From Clostridium sp. CAG:354_28_25 (GTDB taxonomy: Bacteria; Bacillota; Clostridia; TANB77; CAG-508), in assembly GCA_001915925.1 (NCBI GenBank), contig MNRL01000016.1, positions 45,258 to 109,257 on the forward strand: a DNA stretch of 64,000 bases, in the 5' to 3' direction. Positions within the stretch are counted from its first letter, which is position 1, and every line of letters starts with the position of its first letter. A program made the position numbers and the translations under genes. Of the stretch, positions 35,172 through 42,880 are shown one piece after another. The notes beneath the pieces were generated by a model, which was given only the letters and a program-made list of their open reading frames with translations, had not been told where the DNA came from and did not search any database.

Positions 35172-35588
35172 CTAGCATTTTTCGTTCGTGTTTATTTTTC
35201 CATTATCTAAATAATAATTATATGCAAATTTAACCATATTTGGCTCTACATTTAATTCTTCTGCAATATCAAATAAATTATATATTCCTTTTTTAAAACA
35301 GCTTAGAATTGAATTTAAAGGTACACACGCTAAAGATTTCCACTTATTAGCTTTATATTCTTGTCTCTCTATCTCAGATTTAGAAGAGGAAAGGGTATAG
35401 TATGCATCATAATAGTAATGCCCCAACTCCTCTGCAAGCAAACATTTTTCTTCTTTATATGTATAAATATTAGAGTAGTCCATAAAAATAAATTTATCGA
35501 TTATTCTAGCTTTATTTTTTTGCATTTTATAATTTACAATATTTATTTTTTCCTTATTTGCTATATTTTCTAAATCTAATAATTCCAT
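35172..35588 (-). CDS. ImmA/IrrE-type metallopeptidase-like protein
   Basis: A 138-residue protein of the ImmA/IrrE family, normally found beside phage or ICE repressors, which it cleaves to induce the element. The active-site helix reads LLAEELGHYYYD, so the first His of HExxH is Glu, a variant met in phage copies. A further conserved EYKANKWK stretch supplies the third ligand. The ATG at 35588 has GGAG 6 bases before it. It is the third gene of the leftward lysogeny operon. Confidence 0.8.
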   Translation of the reverse strand: MELLDLENIANKEKINIVNYKMQKNKARIIDKFIFMDYSNIYTYKEEKCLLAEELGHYYYDAYYTLSSSKSEIERQEYKANKWKSLACVPLNSILSCFKKGIYNLFDIAEELNVEPNMVKFAYNYYLDNGKINTNEKC

Positions 35589-35600
35589 TTTATACTCCAA

Positions 35601-36107
35601 TTAATAATTTAATATATTATATTCATCTATATAAACAATTGAATCTTGATTTTCTTTATAGTAATTATCTAGAAATTTAGATAGTTGTGATAATGTAAGA
35701 TTATAATATTGTAACCAATCTTGAAAATTTTCATATTGTTGTTTTTTTGAATCAGTATCATTATCCGTTATACTAATTAAATCTGCCATTTCATCATTAA
35801 TAGTATCATTATCATATGTCATTAAAGTTCCTATATATTTTGAATAAATTCGTTGTATTGTAATTCCTTTTGAGTCATTTTCTAAAAGAATATAGTCTGC
35901 TGTAGAAAAACTTTCTAATTTTATATCATAACCTTCATTTTTAAACATAACTAATAATTCGGAATCAGTCATTGTAGATGCATCTATATTTTTATTAGAT
36001 TTTTTAGGTATAGTATTTATTCCAAGATATATTAATAAAACAATATTAAGTAAAATTGAAATAACTAATACTATAATTAAAATAGTTTCTTTTTTATTTA
36101 TCTTCAT
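35601..36107 (-). CDS. phage membrane-anchored hypothetical protein
   Basis: A 168-residue protein with one N-terminal helix (ETILIIVLVISILLNIVLLIYLG) and a polar, acidic outer or cytoplasmic part. No family was recognised. It overlaps the repressor gene by 14 bases and is 12 bases from the ImmA-like gene, so the three are made together in the lysogen. Lysogenic conversion or exclusion is possible but unproven. Confidence 0.75.
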   Translation of the reverse strand: MKINKKETILIIVLVISILLNIVLLIYLGINTIPKKSNKNIDASTMTDSELLVMFKNEGYDIKLESFSTADYILLENDSKGITIQRIYSKYIGTLMTYDNDTINDEMADLISITDNDTDSKKQQYENFQDWLQYYNLTLSQLSKFLDNYYKENQDSIVYIDEYNILNY

Positions 36108-36441
36108 TTTTTTTGTCCTCTTTTTGTTTTTTCCATTTAATAAAATCTATTTGCTGTTGTAGTTCTAATAGATCTTCTTTATCTAATCCAGAAGTATCTA
36201 AACCGCCATTGTTAGCAAATTTAGTATTCTTTAACTCCTCTGGATTTCTTATATCAGATTTTCCTAAAAGATAGTCAGTTGAGACATTAAAGTATTCTGC
36301 CAATTTTATAATTGTATTTGGAGTCATTTCTCTTTTACCATTTTCATAATTTGAAATAGTTTGCAATGTAACATTTAATATTTTTGCAATACTTTCTAGA
36401 CTTTCATTTTTTTCAAGTCTTAATTTTTTTAATCTATTCAT
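36094..36441 (-). CDS. CI-like phage repressor (XRE family)
   Basis: A 115-residue protein with an N-terminal Cro/C1 helix-turn-helix (SIAKILNVTLQTISNYENGKREM) and AEYFNVSTDYLLGKS. No peptidase tail is present, which fits control by the ImmA-like protein rather than by RecA-driven self-cleavage. AAAGGAAG precedes the ATG. It faces the Cro-like gene across a region of palindromes. Confidence 0.9.
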   Translation of the reverse strand: MNRLKKLRLEKNESLESIAKILNVTLQTISNYENGKREMTPNTIIKLAEYFNVSTDYLLGKSDIRNPEELKNTKFANNGGLDTSGLDKEDLLELQQQIDFIKWKKQKEDKKNEDK

Positions 36442-36479
36442 AACATGCTTCCTTTACATAATATACTATATATTATAAA

Positions 36480-36508
36480 ACAATTTGTTTAATAAGTAAA
36501 CAAATTGT
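36480..36508. promoter_or_regulatory. main operator of the lysis-lysogeny switch
   Basis: A perfect palindrome with 12-base arms, ACAATTTGTTTA and TAAACAAATTGT, and a 5-base centre. Looser matches to AACAAATTGT/ACAAAATGT lie within the rightward promoter (36582-36597) and just before the Cro-like gene (36607-36619). Confidence 0.75.
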
Positions 36509-36532
36509 AAAATATTTCCCTTAGAGTGTCAA
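36504..36532 (-). promoter_or_regulatory. leftward promoter of the repressor operon
   Basis: On the minus strand TTGACA and TACAAT are 17 bases apart, and the -10 box enters the main operator palindrome. A second possible promoter, TTTACT and TATAAT, lies further downstream through the same palindrome. Confidence 0.6.
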
Positions 36533-36571
36533 CGATTTTAAACAAAACGTATAAAAAAATAAAAAAAAATA

Positions 36572-36600
36572 TTGACATTTAACAAAATGTTTAATAAAAT
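36572..36600 (+). promoter_or_regulatory. rightward early promoter
   Basis: TTGACA and TAAAAT with a 17-base spacer. The spacer itself holds TTAACAAAATGTTTAA, a near-palindrome like the main operator, so the repressor can cover it directly. Confidence 0.7.
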
Positions 36601-36630
36601 AACTTCAACAAATTGTTGAGGAGGTGCAAA

Positions 36631-36858
36631 ATGACAAAAAAGACATTGCAAGATTTAAGAATTGACAGTGGATTTACTCAAGAACAAGCTGCAAAAATCT
36701 TAGTAATTACAAAAGAATATTTATCTATGTTAGAAAATGGTTCTAGAAATCCAAGTGATGCTTTAAAAGAAAAAATGTCTAAACTATATAATTGCGAAAT
36801 AACAGATATTTTTTTGGCAACAAGTTCAACAAAACGTTTAAAAAAGAAAAAGAAATAG
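36631..36858 (+). CDS. Cro-like HTH regulator
   Basis: A 75-residue protein with an XRE helix-turn-helix (RIDSGFTQEQAAKILVITKEYLSMLENG) and a lysine-rich end. It is the first gene rightward from the switch. GGAGGTG precedes the ATG at 36631; a TTG 18 bases upstream is in frame but overlaps the ribosome site. Confidence 0.88.
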   Translation: MTKKTLQDLRIDSGFTQEQAAKILVITKEYLSMLENGSRNPSDALKEKMSKLYNCEITDIFLATSSTKRLKKKKK

Positions 36859-36874
36859 AGAAGAGGTGATAAAA

Positions 36875-37078
36875 ATGGCAACAAACTTATGTAGTAGAGC
36901 AAGAACACAATATATAAAAGTAAAGGACTTAGCAAAAGAATTAGATGTAACAGTACAACATATTTATAAAGAAGTTAAACGCCCAGAAATGGCAACATGT
37001 GTAAAAAAAATTGGAAGTGCTGGAATAAGGATAGACAAACAAGAGTATTACAGAGTAGCAGAGCAAATTTATAGATAG
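36875..37078 (+). CDS. small HTH (excisionase-like) phage protein
   Basis: A 67-residue protein with the layout of a winged-helix excisionase or MerR-type reader: YIKVKDLAKELDVTVQHIYKEV and then GSAGIRIDKQEYYRV. It may be the excisionase or an early regulator. GAGGTGATAAAA precedes the ATG. Confidence 0.72.
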   Translation: MATNLCSRARTQYIKVKDLAKELDVTVQHIYKEVKRPEMATCVKKIGSAGIRIDKQEYYRVAEQIYR

Positions 37079-37094
37079 AAAGGAGTGAGAGAAA

Positions 37095-37223
37095 ATGAGT
37101 AAACAAATGAAAAAATATTGCATAATTGGAAAAGTAGTATGTAGTTTATGTAGTGATGTAATACCTACTTTAGCACTTATAGCAACAGGAACATTAGTGA
37201 TAATGAAAATATTTATAGGATAA
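37095..37223 (+). CDS. small phage membrane protein, 42 aa
   Basis: A 42-residue peptide with one hydrophobic helix (VIPTLALIATGTLVIMKIF) after a Cys-containing start. GGAGTGAGAG precedes the ATG. No family was recognised. Confidence 0.5.
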   Translation: MSKQMKKYCIIGKVVCSLCSDVIPTLALIATGTLVIMKIFIG

Positions 37224-37234
37224 GGAGTGAGAAA

Positions 37235-37321
37235 ATGAAAGAAGAAAATAAACCAAACGGGTTAAGTTGGTTCGCTTTAGGTTTTTCAATAGCCTCTTTA
37301 ATAGCTGTCTTATTTAAATAA
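37235..37321 (+). CDS. small phage membrane peptide, 28 aa
   Basis: A 28-residue peptide with a single helix (WFALGFSIASLIAVLF) behind GGAGTGAG. Its end overlaps the end of the minus-strand gene at 37310. Confidence 0.4.
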   Translation: MKEENKPNGLSWFALGFSIASLIAVLFK

Positions 37322-37588
37322 AGCAATTATAGAAATAACTGTTGCTATAATAGAAAGCCAATTATTACATAACCAACTTAAAATTAAAGATTTTGTTAAA
37401 GTTTTAGCCTTATAAGTACTTTTATATTTGTTATCTCCAAGAGAAATTATATATTGATTTTTACTTAAAGTTTTAATAATTTCTACAGCATCCATAAACT
37501 CGAGATTAAAAGTATTTCGTAATTCATCAAACGAAACTTCAGAATGTTTATTAAAAAACTTTATAAATTTATTAAATGACTTATCCAT
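37310..37588 (-). CDS. antisense small wHTH-membrane protein
   Basis: A 92-residue protein on the minus strand within the rightward early region. Residues 1-60 look like a winged helix (VSFDELRNTFNLEFMDAVEIIKTL), and a C-terminal helix (SIIATVISIIALF) would anchor it in the membrane. GAGG lies 9 bases before the ATG at 37588, and a TATAAT lies about 20 bases upstream. No plus-strand frame competes with it. Role unknown. Confidence 0.6.
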   Translation of the reverse strand: MDKSFNKFIKFFNKHSEVSFDELRNTFNLEFMDAVEIIKTLSKNQYIISLGDNKYKSTYKAKTLTKSLILSWLCNNWLSIIATVISIIALFK

Positions 37589-37653
37589 AAAAATAACCTC
37601 ACTTTCAAGGTTATTATAATACAAAATTTAATAGAAAGGAAGTGATAAAAAAG

Positions 37654-37749
37654 ATGGATAGATTAGATGAAATATATATTTGGCATATTGTTACATTATC
37701 AAAAATGAAATTAGAAAAAAGGAGAATAGAGAACAAATGGAAACAATAA
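37654..37749 (+). CDS. small phage peptide, 31 aa
   Basis: A 31-residue charged peptide behind AAAGGAAGTG. It contains the ribosome site of the next gene and overlaps its start by 13 bases, so it may mainly serve translational coupling. Confidence 0.35.
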   Translation: MDRLDEIYIWHIVTLSKMKLEKRRIENKWKQ

Positions 37750-38045
37750 TAATATTTTTACTTTTAGCCATTATAGGGATATTAGTAGCTTATGCAATAG
37801 TATCTACAGAGATATATAACGACAAAGTAAATAATCTAGAAGAAGAAATTTACGAAGCAGAACGTGAACTGAGTGAAAAATCTAATAAATTAAGATTAAT
37901 AAAGAATGAAACAGATAATACAGACTTAGCAGAAACAAGTTATTTAGAATTGTATAAAAGTTATAAAAGAATAAAAAAAGTGATTGCTAATGCTCACACA
38001 TCAACAACCACAAAAAGATTTTTTCAAGAAAATATAAATAAATAA
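37737..38045 (+). CDS. phage membrane-anchored coiled-coil protein
   Basis: A 102-residue protein: an N-terminal helix (IIIFLLLAIIGILVAYAIV) and then a long coiled coil (NNLEEEIYEAERELSEKSNKL). No family was recognised. The ATG at 37737 has AAAGGAG about 14 bases before it. An upstream in-frame ATG lacks a ribosome site. Confidence 0.65.
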   Translation: METIIIFLLLAIIGILVAYAIVSTEIYNDKVNNLEEEIYEAERELSEKSNKLRLIKNETDNTDLAETSYLELYKSYKRIKKVIANAHTSTTTKRFFQENINK

Positions 38046-38084
38046 TAACACAAAATTTATAAAAATGCAAGAAAAGAGGAATAA

Positions 38085-38453
38085 ATGGATTTATCTAAAG
38101 AATTTCATCCCGTGCCTAAACCACCAAAGACAGAAAAAAAGAAAGCAAAAAAGATAAAACAAAAAAGCAGCAAACTAGCAAAACTAGAACGTAATCGTTA
38201 CAGCATAATTACATACAATTTAGATATTTGCTATATATGTCAAAAATATAAAAAAGATAATTTCGACGAAGTTTTTGGCGGAAGAAACAGACAGACTAGT
38301 ATGAAGTATGGACTAGTTATACCAATTTGTTTTAAGTGTCACAGAAAATTAACAGATAATCCACTTTTAAAGAAAGAAATACAAGAAGAAGCAAAACAAA
38401 AATTTATAAAAAAATATAGTGAAGAAAAATTTATTAAAGAATTTGGGAGGTAA
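38085..38453 (+). CDS. phage HNH-like zinc protein
   Basis: A 122-residue protein. After a lysine-rich start it has CYICQK, DEVFGGRNRQTSMKYG and ICFKCHRKL, a Cys-x2-Cys pair, a nuclease-like centre and a Cys-x2-Cys-His end. This matches an HNH-like phage family in which the first His of the centre is usually present as H-H/E; here the position reads DEVF, so activity is uncertain. It lies in the early region 4 bases before the next gene. Confidence 0.7.
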   Translation: MDLSKEFHPVPKPPKTEKKKAKKIKQKSSKLAKLERNRYSIITYNLDICYICQKYKKDNFDEVFGGRNRQTSMKYGLVIPICFKCHRKLTDNPLLKKEIQEEAKQKFIKKYSEEKFIKEFGR

Positions 38454-38456
38454 ATT

Positions 38457-38981
38457 ATGAATTTTAGAATTGGAGATAAAGTAAAATTATTAAAAGAAAA
38501 GATGAACGACAGTCATTGTGACGAAACAATAATAAAATTTAAAAATGAAGAAATTGGAATTATAAAAGAATTTGATAATGATGACTTTACTAAAAATAAT
38601 ATTCAAATAATTTTTAATGATGGTTATTCAAATTGTTGGTGTCATAAAGACGAAATAGAACTAGTAAATAAAAAACCATCTAAAAGTGAATTATTAAAAA
38701 TGCCACTAGGAACAATTATAAAAACTGATACAGAAGAAGGAAATAATGTCTTTGTAAAAGTAGGAGAAGAAACATTTTATAATGATGATGATGATAAATT
38801 AGATGAAGAAGATATCCATGATGATTTAAGCATAGATTTTTTTGGAAATAAAATTATAGAAATACAAGAGCCAATTTGCTACAAGACCATTTATACAGAA
38901 AATAGAGAAATACGAGAAATGACAATATCTGAAATAGAAAAGAAATTAGGTTATCCAATAAAAGTAATAAAAGAAGATTAA
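38457..38981 (+). CDS. phage hypothetical protein, 174 aa
   Basis: A 174-residue acidic protein. Residues 1-70 look like an SH3-type barrel (FRIGDKVKLLKEK, GIIKEFDND, WCHKDEIELV). A stretch of five Asp residues is followed by TISEIEKKLGYPIKVI at the end, a small motif common in phage and host proteins of unknown role. GGGAGG precedes the ATG. Confidence 0.68.
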   Translation: MNFRIGDKVKLLKEKMNDSHCDETIIKFKNEEIGIIKEFDNDDFTKNNIQIIFNDGYSNCWCHKDEIELVNKKPSKSELLKMPLGTIIKTDTEEGNNVFVKVGEETFYNDDDDKLDEEDIHDDLSIDFFGNKIIEIQEPICYKTIYTENREIREMTISEIEKKLGYPIKVIKED

Positions 38982-38991
38982 AGCAACAAAG

Positions 38992-39017
38992 GGAGCAGAC
39001 ATAAATAATACTGCTCC
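38992..39017 (+). terminator. hairpin before the replisome organizer gene
   Basis: GGAGCAG and CTGCTCC form a 7-bp stem around a 12-base AT loop; TATTTTA follows. It may attenuate transcription into the replication genes. Confidence 0.4.
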
Positions 39018-39042
39018 TATTTTACTAAAGAAAGGAGAAAAG

Positions 39043-39897
39043 ATGGCACAAAAAAGAATGTTTAGTAACTCGGTTGTACAAAGTGATGAGTTTTTGGAAA
39101 TGCCAGACAGTTCACAAAATTTATATTTTCATTTATCTATGCAAGCTGATGATGATGGTTTTGTAGATAAATGGAAATCAATAATGAGAATGACTGGAAA
39201 AAAAGAAGATGATTTAAAAATATTAATAGCTAAATCTTTTGTAATTCCATTTGATACAGGAGTGCTAGTAATAAGACATTGGAGATTAAATAATTATCTA
39301 CAAAAAGATAGATATAAAGAAACAATATATAAAGACGAAAAGTCTAGATTAACAATAGATAAAAGCAATGTATACAATTTGGATACAGAGTGTATACACA
39401 GTATAGATAAGAATAGAATAGATAAGATTAGTATAGAAAAGAATAGTAAAGAAAAAGAACAAGAAGAAAGCGAAAGTTGTGGCGACGGTTTTCAAGAAGA
39501 CGAAAGTTGTAAAGACGGTCTTCTAACAGGAAAGGACAGTTGTAAAGACGATTTCCAAAAAGTTTCAAAATTTTACGAAGACAATATTAATCTTTTAACA
39601 CCATACACATCAGAAGTTTTAGAAGATTATACAAAAGAGCTAGGATCAGAATTAGTTATTTATGCAATGCAGATTAGTATAGAAAACAATAAAAGAACAA
39701 TCAGTTATATAAAGGCAATTCTCAACAATTGGTCTAAAGCCAATATTAAGACATTAGCAGAAGCTAAAAATGAAAATCAAAACAAAAACGAAAAGAAAGA
39801 TAATATAAAAATTGAGGACGTAGAAATAATGGACACATCTGCTTTAAGCGAAGACGAATATTTAAAACTTGTACGAGGTAAACAAAATGCAGGATGA
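39043..39897 (+). CDS. phage replisome organizer, DnaD-type
   Basis: A 284-residue protein. The N-terminal 100 residues form a winged helix of the phage replisome-organizer type (SDEFLEMPDSSQNLYFHLSMQADDDGFV), and residues 180-245 form a DnaD domain (TPYTSEVLEDYTKEL, ISYIKAILNNWSKANI). It probably binds the phage origin and loads the helicase encoded next. The linker at about residues 143-172 has three repeats around SCKDG, coded by DNA repeats that may be the origin. AAAGGAG precedes the ATG. Confidence 0.87.
   Translation: MAQKRMFSNSVVQSDEFLEMPDSSQNLYFHLSMQADDDGFVDKWKSIMRMTGKKEDDLKILIAKSFVIPFDTGVLVIRHWRLNNYLQKDRYKETIYKDEKSRLTIDKSNVYNLDTECIHSIDKNRIDKISIEKNSKEKEQEESESCGDGFQEDESCKDGLLTGKDSCKDDFQKVSKFYEDNINLLTPYTSEVLEDYTKELGSELVIYAMQISIENNKRTISYIKAILNNWSKANIKTLAEAKNENQNKNEKKDNIKIEDVEIMDTSALSEDEYLKLVRGKQNAG
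39471..39556 (+). repeat. three direct repeats, candidate phage origin
   Basis: Copies of GAAAGTTGTAAAGACGGT-TTC lie at 39471, 39501 and 39534, spaced 30 and 33 bases, inside the replisome organizer gene. The 90 bases before them are very AT-rich with repeated AGAATAG words. Confidence 0.5.
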
Positions 39898-41119
39898 AGA
39901 AATAGAAAAAGCAATGTTATATTATCTAATTTTCGAAAATTACGAATGTGAGCTCATAGATGCAGATTTTACAACTAGATTAAACAAAAAAATATTTAAA
40001 TCAATACAAAGTTTAAAACAAGCAAAAGAAGAAATTACAATGTTAACTGTAAAAAATAAGTTGACAGATGAAAAAAATATATTAAGTTATTTAGCAACAT
40101 TAAGTGAGAATATATACAGCACAACTGCAGAGAGTGTATATAAAAAGTTAATTCAATTAACTAAAAAAAGACAAATGCAAACACTACTAAATGAGTCAGT
40201 AACAAAAATAAAAGATGCTGAAAATATAGATATAGACATAGAAAAAGTAATAAAAGAGTTAAATAAAATTGAAGATAGAGAAGTTAAAGAAGAAAGTTTA
40301 AAAGAGCAGATTATAGATACTTTAGACATGATAGAGAAAAATATGAAAAACAAAAATGATTATAGCTTGTATACAGGAATGCTAGATTTAGATCAATTAA
40401 CTTGCGGACTACATAATGAAGAGTTAACAATAATTGGTGCTAGACCTGGAATGGGAAAAACAACATTTGCATTACAAATAGCAGACTATATAGCTAAAAA
40501 GAAAATACCAGTAATGTTTATAAGTTTAGAAATGTCAGAAGAACAAATTATAACAAAATTAATAGCGAAAGATACAAGAATAAATAGTACAAAAATGAGA
40601 TTAGGAACATTAACTGACCAAGAAGCAGTAAAAGTATATGAAGCTGGAGCAGAATTAGAAGAAAAACCTTTATATATTACTAGTAATTTAAGAACAATAC
40701 AGCAAATAGAAGTAGAAGCAAGAAAAATGAAAAACAAGAAAAACATAGGATTAATAATAATCGATTATATACAACTAATTAAAAGTTCTCAAAAATTTAA
40801 TTTAAGAGAGCAAGAAGTAGCAGATATAACAAGAACATTAAAGTTATTAACTCTAGAATTAAAAATACCAATAATAGGGTTATGCCAATTAAATAGAAAT
40901 GCAACAAGACAAGAACCGATGTTATCAGACCTTAGAGAATCTGGAGCAATAGAACAAGATGCAGATAATGTTATTTTTATATATCAAGAAGAAGAAACGG
41001 ATGCAGCAGCACCAGTAGTAACAATAAAACTAGCAAAACAAAGAGCAGGAACTACAGGAAAAGTAAATATGGTATTTAGAAAAGTATATAGCGAATTTGT
41101 AAATATAATCAGGAGGTAG
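39887..41119 (+). CDS. phage replicative DNA helicase, DnaB-like
   Basis: A 410-residue helicase. Residues 1-110 match the DnaB N-terminal domain. The RecA-like domain has Walker A GARPGMGKTT, the MFISLEMSEEQI motif, Walker B LIIIDYIQL, and the final DLRESGAIEQDADN and KQRAGTTG motifs of DnaB. It unwinds DNA at the phage fork. The ATG at 39887 has GAGGT 9 bases before it and lies inside the upstream gene. Confidence 0.94.
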   Translation: MQDEEIEKAMLYYLIFENYECELIDADFTTRLNKKIFKSIQSLKQAKEEITMLTVKNKLTDEKNILSYLATLSENIYSTTAESVYKKLIQLTKKRQMQTLLNESVTKIKDAENIDIDIEKVIKELNKIEDREVKEESLKEQIIDTLDMIEKNMKNKNDYSLYTGMLDLDQLTCGLHNEELTIIGARPGMGKTTFALQIADYIAKKKIPVMFISLEMSEEQIITKLIAKDTRINSTKMRLGTLTDQEAVKVYEAGAELEEKPLYITSNLRTIQQIEVEARKMKNKKNIGLIIIDYIQLIKSSQKFNLREQEVADITRTLKLLTLELKIPIIGLCQLNRNATRQEPMLSDLRESGAIEQDADNVIFIYQEEETDAAAPVVTIKLAKQRAGTTGKVNMVFRKVYSEFVNIIRR

Positions 41120-41121
41120 TT

Positions 41122-41244
41122 ATGAAAATTATAAATACAGAAGAACTACTAAGATTAAGCGACATAGAAAAGATACAATTTATAAAGCAGATTATATTAG
41201 GACAAGCAAAATTTGTAGGAGGAGATGCAAATGAGAAGAAGTAG
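41122..41244 (+). CDS. small phage protein, 40 aa
   Basis: A 40-residue peptide (KIINTEELLRLSDIEKIQF) behind AGGAGG, one of the run of small genes after the helicase. It overlaps the next start by 14 bases. No family was recognised. Confidence 0.5.
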   Translation: MKIINTEELLRLSDIEKIQFIKQIILGQAKFVGGDANEKK

Positions 41245-41542
41245 AGTGAGAGATATAGTTTATAAGATACTAGAAGCAGATACAAGAGCAAGAGAAGATG
41301 ATAATTATTTAATATATAAAACAGTTAAAGAACTATTTCCAAGACTAGCAGAAACATATTTTAAAACAGCATTACAAACATTAACTAATGCAGGAATAAG
41401 TTTTGAGAGTATAACAAGACATAGAAGAAAGTTTTTAGAATTACATCCAGAATTAAAACCAAAACAAAAAACAAGAATCAGAAAAGAAGAAGAGAAAAAC
41501 TACGAAAAAGAATATAGCAGACATTTACCAAGATTAGATTAA
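41231..41542 (+). CDS. phage hypothetical protein, 103 aa
   Basis: A basic 103-residue protein. Its core (VRDIVYKILEADTRAREDDNYL, then LTNAGISFESITRHRRKFLE) looks like a winged-helix or RepB-like DNA binder and recurs in Firmicute phages next to replication genes. AGGAGG lies 8 bases before the ATG at 41231. Function unknown. Confidence 0.65.
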   Translation: MRRSRVRDIVYKILEADTRAREDDNYLIYKTVKELFPRLAETYFKTALQTLTNAGISFESITRHRRKFLELHPELKPKQKTRIRKEEEKNYEKEYSRHLPRLD

Positions 41543-41557
41543 ACGGAGGAAAAAAGT

Positions 41558-41686
41558 ATGGAAGTAAAAAGAGAAGAATTAATAGAGTACAGCTATTATG
41601 ACGAACAAGGAAAGCTAATAGCAATTATTAATAGAGAGAAAGTACAAGAGTTATTAGAAGTAGATGAAGTGAGGTGGAAAGAGTGA
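41558..41686 (+). CDS. small phage protein, 42 aa
   Basis: A 42-residue acidic peptide (LIEYSYYDEQGKLIAIINREK) behind GGAGG. It overlaps the following start by four bases. No family was recognised. Confidence 0.5.
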   Translation: MEVKREELIEYSYYDEQGKLIAIINREKVQELLEVDEVRWKE

Positions 41687-41892
41687 ATAAAAAATACAGA
41701 ATAGACATATTTCTTGTAGGTGGTACAACTTATTCTACAACCTTATCCGAGCAACAAAAAGATAGAATGGTTGAAGTTTTAGAAGAAAAAAGAATAGAAA
41801 GAATGTCATTTGGACCTGATATAGAAAATAATGACACATATATAGTTAACTTAAAGAATGTAAATTTAATAAAAATAAGTGAGGAAAAATAA
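41683..41892 (+). CDS. phage hypothetical protein, 69 aa
   Basis: A 69-residue protein of mixed strands and helix (YRIDIFLVGGTTYSTTLSEQQ; TYIVNLKNVNLIKI), starting with GTG behind GAGGTGG. It resembles short phage proteins that fold like a small beta sheet around an SxxQ helix. Function unknown. GTG 41674 is an alternative start. Confidence 0.6.
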   Translation: MNKKYRIDIFLVGGTTYSTTLSEQQKDRMVEVLEEKRIERMSFGPDIENNDTYIVNLKNVNLIKISEEK

Positions 41893-42048
41893 ATGAAACG
41901 TATACTTTTAAAATTGTTATTAATATTAATTTTAGCCACAATAACAGGAATATTAGTCAGTTTATTTGAAGATTATAGAATAAGAGTTTTTATAATAACT
42001 TTATATGGTTATTTTTCTTGTATTATTTTAAATTACGAAAAATTTTAA
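41893..42048 (+). CDS. small phage membrane protein, 51 aa
   Basis: A 51-residue peptide with two hydrophobic helices (LLKLLLILILATITGILV and VFIITLYGYFSCIIL). GAGG lies 8 bases before the ATG. No family was recognised. Confidence 0.5.
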   Translation: MKRILLKLLLILILATITGILVSLFEDYRIRVFIITLYGYFSCIILNYEKF

Positions 42049-42078
42049 AGAATAACTAGAGAATAGCGAGGAATTAGG

Positions 42079-42483
42079 ATGGATATAGAAGAATATGAAA
42101 ACTTTAAAAATAAACATTTGCAACACCCAATAACATTTTTAACAGAGGAAAATTTAGATAAACTAGAGGATCATTGTAGAAAAGCAATACATTATGAAAG
42201 AGGAGTTGAACATCAAGTAGTCCTTGAATTATTAGAAAGATATAAAGAGTTTTTGACAGAAAGAGAAGAAGATAAAAAGAAAATAGAAGAACTAGAAGAT
42301 GAAAACAGAGTACAAAAGCATCAAATAATGCAAGTATTCGATAGAGGTTATATACATAAAGACAAAATAAGAGAAATAATAAATAACAGAAAAGAAAGAC
42401 TCTTAAAGGGAAAGAAAACATATACAAACAAGATAAGAATAAATGAATTAAATATGATAAGTAAATTATTGGAGGATAAATAA
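42079..42483 (+). CDS. phage coiled-coil protein, 134 aa
   Basis: A 134-residue charged helical protein with a central coiled coil (EFLTEREEDKKKIEELEDEN) and a basic end. Similar coiled-coil proteins occur in many Firmicute phage early regions without known role. It overlaps the next gene by one base. Confidence 0.62.
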   Translation: MDIEEYENFKNKHLQHPITFLTEENLDKLEDHCRKAIHYERGVEHQVVLELLERYKEFLTEREEDKKKIEELEDENRVQKHQIMQVFDRGYIHKDKIREIINNRKERLLKGKKTYTNKIRINELNMISKLLEDK

Positions 42484-42866
42484 TGAATGTAACAGATTTA
42501 ATAATTTATGCTCTATCTAAATTTCCAAAATATGATGCAATAAAATATGATTTTAATTTTGATTATAACAAAACTCCAAAAAATGAAACATGGAAAATTA
42601 TACCTGACTTTAATTATGAATGTAGTGATTTTGGAAGAATAAGAAATATAACGACGAAAAAACTAAAACAATTAAGAGTAAGTAAATATGGAAATCAAGT
42701 TGTATTATGGAAAGATTCAAAAGGATATATATTTACGATATCTAGGTTAGTTGGAAATTTATTTATAAGAGAGATAAATAAAGATGAAAGAGTATCACAT
42801 ATAGATGGAAATATAAGAAATAATTATTATAAAAATTTAAGGATAATATCAAAAAATACAATTTAG
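42483..42866 (+). CDS. NUMOD4/HNH homing-type endonuclease
   Basis: A 127-residue protein with a NUMOD4 motif (ETWKIIPDFNYECSDFGRIR) and a following short HNH region (RVSHIDGNIRNNYYKNLRI). The last His-containing part of the usual HNH box is missing, so the protein may be shortened or inactive. Such genes move by homing and have no fixed phage role. Confidence 0.78.
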   Translation: MNVTDLIIYALSKFPKYDAIKYDFNFDYNKTPKNETWKIIPDFNYECSDFGRIRNITTKKLKQLRVSKYGNQVVLWKDSKGYIFTISRLVGNLFIREINKDERVSHIDGNIRNNYYKNLRIISKNTI

Positions 42867-42880
42867 AAAGCTAGGTGATA

